Shown: positions 30,863-33,512 of the stretch, piece after piece
Numbering within the stretch: position 1 is the first letter of the stretch
How the letters are laid out: each line of letters begins with the position of its first letter
NCBI GenBank assembly: GCA_017937685.1
Contig: JAGBDD010000044.1
Location: 1-33,512 of the forward strand
Source: Thermoguttaceae bacterium
GTDB lineage: Bacteria; Planctomycetota; Planctomycetia; Pirellulales; Thermoguttaceae
Direction: 5' to 3'
DNA: 33,512 nucleotides
Made by a program: the position numbers and the translations under genes
Notes under the pieces: generated by a model
What the model saw: only the letters and a program-made list of their open reading frames with translations
What the model was told of the DNA's origin: nothing
Database searches by the model: none

Positions 30863-31942
30863 TTATCTCGATTCGTCGCGAATTTTCGCCCAGTCGAGGC
30901 CGAGCTTGCGCATTCGAGCGCGGAGCGTGTGCGGGTTGATCGCCAACAACGCGGCGGCGCCGGACGGCCCTTCGACGATTCCGCCGGTCAAGCGGAGCGC
31001 GGCGACGACGTGCGCTTTCGCGGCGGCGTCGAGCGTTGGGAAATTTTCCTTTGTTAACGTCGGTTCGTCGGTTTCGGCGCGACGATTCGGCGGCAAAGTT
31101 TGCGCTTTTTGCCCAATATTAGCGTTTTTGTCGGTTTCGGCGTTCGCAAGGGGCGCGTCGGCGGCGGGAAGCGTTCGCGGGAAGTCGGCCCGAAGCGTCG
31201 CGAGTTCGCAATAGCGACGCAGGTCGCGGAGATTTTGACGAAAATCGATTTTGGCGGCGATTTCGACGTCGCGTTCGGTCGGAACGAGGGGCAAAACGCC
31301 GAGTCGGTTCGCCGCGTCGCGCAGGAACGGCGGCAGGAGCGTCGCGAGTTCGGCGCGACGTTCGGAAAGCGGCGGCAAGGAAATCGGAAAAGCCGTTAAA
31401 ATCGTTTCGAGTTCCGGGACGAACGCGCCGTCGCGAGCGGCGTCGAGGAACGGGCGCGACGAGCCGAGAATCGAACGGAACGGCGCGGCATTTTCCGCAA
31501 GAAGCGTCGCCAAGCGGCGTTGAGCGCGAGCCGGGAGCGCGTCGACCTCAGCCCAATAAAGGACGCCGTCGCCAACCGCCTCCGTCCAAGCGTCGTTCAA
31601 CGAAATCGACGCGGCGTTTGCGTCGTTTGCCGAAGTTGCGTAAAGCGCCGAGTTTAACGCGTCTTCCGAACGAACGGTCAAGAGAGAAGCCGTTTGGCGG
31701 GGGGAAAGGCGGTCGCAACGGATTTTGACGAACGGCGAACGCGAACGTTCCGACGTCGCGGCGATTAGGCGGGCGAGCGTTTCTTTCCCGACGCCCCGTT
31801 CGCCGGAGATAAAAACGGGAAGCTCCGACGCGGCGGCGATTTCCGCTCGTTCGAGCGTCGAGGTCGGGAAAACGTCGGCGAGAAAAAACGGACGGTTCGC
31901 GGCGGAAAAAAAAGCGTCGAACGGAGTAAAAACGGACGGCAT
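30863..31942 (-). CDS. Sigma-54-activator-like AAA+ regulator lacking GAFTGA
   Basis: A 359-residue protein with the domain order of bacterial enhancer-binding proteins but no receiver domain: AAA+ residues ~25-250, then a Fis-type helix-turn-helix at the C-terminus (AAKAHVVAALRLTGG...LAINPHTLRARMRKLGL, ~318-352). Walker A is GERGVGKE (47-54) as in the family. The GAFTGA loop that contacts sigma-54 is absent; the equivalent stretch reads RSEDALNSALYATSANDAN. Walker B reads GVLYWAEVDALP, where the family has GGTLFLDEIGELP, so the Asp is replaced by Ala132-Glu. Sensor II is FRQNLRDLRRYCE. It may therefore bind DNA without activating sigma-54, or be a decayed regulator. There is no SD; it has its own promoter at 32043-32015. 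Confidence 0.85.
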   Translation of the reverse strand: MPSVFTPFDAFFSAANRPFFLADVFPTSTLERAEIAAASELPVFISGERGVGKETLARLIAATSERSRSPFVKIRCDRLSPRQTASLLTVRSEDALNSALYATSANDANAASISLNDAWTEAVGDGVLYWAEVDALPARAQRRLATLLAENAAPFRSILGSSRPFLDAARDGAFVPELETILTAFPISLPPLSERRAELATLLPPFLRDAANRLGVLPLVPTERDVEIAAKIDFRQNLRDLRRYCELATLRADFPRTLPAADAPLANAETDKNANIGQKAQTLPPNRRAETDEPTLTKENFPTLDAAAKAHVVAALRLTGGIVEGPSGAAALLAINPHTLRARMRKLGLDWAKIRDESR

Positions 31943-32014
31943 ATAACGGGCGAAGTCGGGGAAAAAGGCGCGAAGCGGGAAAAACGGCGCGCGACGTCGG
32001 CGACCGTCGGCGTT

Positions 32015-32043
32015 ATGTTAACGTTTTTGGCCGTTTTTGCCAA
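32015..32043 (-). promoter_or_regulatory. Promoter for the AAA+ regulator gene
   Basis: On the minus strand: TTGGCA (32043-32038), 17 bp, TAACAT (32020-32015). The leader is ~65 nt. Confidence 0.5.
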
Positions 32044-32187
32044 CGGGAATTTTGGCGCGCGCTTGGTTAACGGGGCGAAGATTTTCGGCGGTCGGATAAA
32101 AAAGGGCGACGCGGCGATAAAGTAACGATTATTTTGCCTGGTTTTTCTACTTTTTCTAGTTTAACGCGACTTGAAGCGGATTTTCCC

Positions 32188-32216
32188 TTGTCAAACGGGG
32201 CGCTTTGCGGTATACT
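32188..32216 (+). promoter_or_regulatory. Strong promoter upstream of tatC
   Basis: TTGTCA at 32188-32193, exactly 17 bp, TATACT at 32211-32216. The predicted start near 32223 gives a ~78-nt leader. Apart from this and the divergent promoter, the 358-bp gap 31943-32300 shows no gene. Confidence 0.75.
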
Positions 32217-32233
32217 GAAGAAAGTTTAGCGAT

Positions 32234-32273
32234 CGCGCGGACTCGGTAAAATCGGCGTCCGCGCGCTGTTTTT
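32234..32273 (+). terminator. Terminator/attenuator-like hairpin in the tatC leader
   Basis: CGCGCGGAC (32234-32242) pairs perfectly with GTCCGCGCG (32257-32265) around a 14-nt loop. CTG and five Ts (32269-32273) follow. It lies between the promoter and the tatC start, so it would cut the transcript at about 50 nt unless bypassed. Confidence 0.6.
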
Positions 32274-32300
32274 CACTTTTAACCTTTGAACGGTCTTCCA

Positions 32301-33449
32301 ATGCCCCGAACAAAAAAAGACGAGGATTTGTTCAATCAGTCGTCGATGTCCTTTTTGGAACATTTGGACGAACTGCGCGTTTGTATGATCGGCGCGCTTC
32401 TTTGCGTCGTCGGCGGTCTCCTGATTTCGGTGATTCCGCTCGGTTTCGCGCCGTCGATGGCGACGATGGCGGTCGATTACGTGCAACGCCCGTTGAAAAA
32501 ATCGCTCGAAAATTATCATATTCTGCAATCGCAAAAGCAACTGGAAAAGAAACGCCAAGACCTTTTGGAGCTGGGTTACTCCGAAGAGGTCGCGGCGCTT
32601 CCGAGCAAACTCCGAATGACCGCGAAGACGTTTTACATCTTCCCGCAAGATTTGGAAACGTTGCGCGGGTCCGGCGTTCCGGCGACGACGACTTTTTCGC
32701 GTCCGGAGTACGAAACGAAACGCCTTGCGGAATTGGAGGAAGTCGACAACTTCGCGAGCTTTAAAAACGTCTTGCCGACGCAAACGTCGTTGAGCGGCGT
32801 CGATCCGAACGAGCCGATTTCCGTCATCCTTTGGGAAAAAATCGCCGACGACCCCCGAACGAAAGCGCGTTCGTTGTCGGTGCAAGAGTCGTTTTTGATC
32901 TTCTTGAAAACGGCGATTTTTCTCGGCGTCGTGTTGGGAAGCCCGGGCGTCTTTTATTATTTTTGGCGTTTTGTCGGCGCCGGACTTTACCCCGGCGAAA
33001 AGAAATACGTGTACCGTTTTCTTCCGCTTAGTATAATCCTTTTTTTAGCGGGTTTTTCGCTGGCGTTTTTCGTCGTGTTCGAATTTGTGTTGTCGTTCCT
33101 CTTCCGGTTTAACGCCGGAATGAACATCGAACCGGACGCGCGGATTAGCGAATGGCTGAACTTCGCGCTCCTGATTCCGGTCGCTTTTGGTCTCGCGTTC
33201 CAACTGCCGTTGGCGATGTTCGTTCTCGAACGGTTGCGCATTTTTACGGTGCAAATTTATATGGAGAAATGGCGCGTCGCGATCTTCTCGATCGCCGTTA
33301 TGGCGATGTTCATTACGCCGCCCGACCCCTGGAGTATGATTTTTATGCTCGCCTGTTTGATTTTGCTTTACTTCGGCGGCGTCGGACTCTGCGTTCTCTT
33401 CCCGGCGCCGAAGAGCGAGTTCGACGATTACGAGGAGAACTCGTTGTAG
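32301..33449 (+). CDS. tatC: Twin-arginine translocase subunit TatC with enlarged first extracytoplasmic loop
   Basis: A 382-residue core receptor of the Tat export pathway, normally ~250 residues with six membrane helices. The conserved cytoplasmic N-terminus is MSFLEHLDELR, followed by TM1 (VCMIGALLCVVGGLLISVIPL). A hydrophilic region of about 140 residues follows, where E. coli TatC has a short loop; it contains QKQLEKKRQDLLELGY and a Thr/Pro-rich part. Then come the family blocks SPGVFYYFWRFVGAGLYPGEKKYVYRF, FFVVFEFVLSFLF, FGLAFQLPLAMFVL (the intramembrane Glu of E. coli TatC is Gln here) and AMFITPPDPWSMIFM. The ATG at 32301 is chosen over a TTG at 32286; neither has an SD. tatA/B genes are not adjacent. 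Clients with RR signals are encoded at 24278 and perhaps 29271-30329. Confidence 0.94.
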   Translation: MPRTKKDEDLFNQSSMSFLEHLDELRVCMIGALLCVVGGLLISVIPLGFAPSMATMAVDYVQRPLKKSLENYHILQSQKQLEKKRQDLLELGYSEEVAALPSKLRMTAKTFYIFPQDLETLRGSGVPATTTFSRPEYETKRLAELEEVDNFASFKNVLPTQTSLSGVDPNEPISVILWEKIADDPRTKARSLSVQESFLIFLKTAIFLGVVLGSPGVFYYFWRFVGAGLYPGEKKYVYRFLPLSIILFLAGFSLAFFVVFEFVLSFLFRFNAGMNIEPDARISEWLNFALLIPVAFGLAFQLPLAMFVLERLRIFTVQIYMEKWRVAIFSIAVMAMFITPPDPWSMIFMLACLILLYFGGVGLCVLFPAPKSEFDDYEENSL

Positions 33450-33492
33450 GTTAACGGAGCGTTCGCCGACGAACGTTCGATGAAAAAACGCC

Positions 33493-33512
33493 GCTTCGAG
33501 ACGACTCGAAGC
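33493..33512 (+). terminator. Probable tatC terminator, cut by the window end
   Basis: GCTTCGAG (33493-33500) pairs with CTCGAAGC (33505-33512) around an ACGA loop, preceded by six As and CGCC. The expected T run would lie just beyond the window. Confidence 0.5.

Overview
The window looks like chromosomal DNA of a planctomycete, probably a gut- or rumen-type member of the Pirellulales. That is an inference. It rests on a Tat-exported Gfo/Idh/MocA oxidoreductase, a SUMF1-domain protein, a lipoprotein whose mature end reads CRSGWKMG, an MlaE-MlaF-MlaD transporter with long extensions, a thioredoxin reductase and a TatC with large insertions, and a mixture of Shine-Dalgarno-led and SD-less starts. 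The DNA is unusually rich in TCG/CGA and AACG/CGTT. This leaves the antisense frames open for hundreds of codons, so most long antisense ORFs are artefacts. No rRNA, tRNA, CRISPR array, insertion sequence or prophage was recognised.

Layout. 1-4547: a 38-bp tandem repeat, a secreted TIM-barrel glycosidase-like protein, a solitary DNA cytosine-5 methyltransferase, and a block of ~95-bp terminator-bearing repeats. 4548-8450 (minus): glnS, a homocysteine S-methyltransferase family protein and a repeat-rich lipoprotein. 9060-13067: a complete MlaE/MlaF/MlaD-type lipid transport operon. 13308-15594: thioredoxin reductase, then a translationally coupled pair (zinc-ribbon membrane protein and small secreted protein). 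15595-16603: a 1-kb gene-free stretch with a sigma-28-like promoter and a structured RNA candidate. 16604-21246: FliA/WhiG-type sigma factor, DprA, TrkH. 21333-24010 (minus): a YugP-like protein without its zinc site, a doubtful small ORF, hemE and a small membrane protein. 24278-29030: Tat-exported Gfo/Idh oxidoreductase, UDP-sugar dehydrogenase, and a SUMF1-domain gene whose reading frame is broken at an 11-G tract. 29271-31942 (minus): GH43-like glycosidase, PqqD-like protein and a degenerate sigma-54-activator-like AAA+ protein. 32301-33449: TatC with an enlarged first extracytoplasmic loop.

How parts fit. TatC could export the two proteins here with RR-type signals (the Gfo/Idh and possibly the GH43 protein). 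The Mla operon is a self-contained envelope lipid system. Good sigma-70-type promoters (TTGNNN, 16-17 bp, TANNNT) precede many transcription units, and perfect-stem intrinsic terminators end several.

The most interesting signals are the poly-G switch-like tract at 27532-27542, the RNA candidate at 15800-15934, the dead-protease-like membrane protein at 21333-21965, the duplicated GH43 gene end at 29201-29300, and the AAA+ regulator lacking GAFTGA at 30863-31942. I did not find an obvious complete new multi-gene system.
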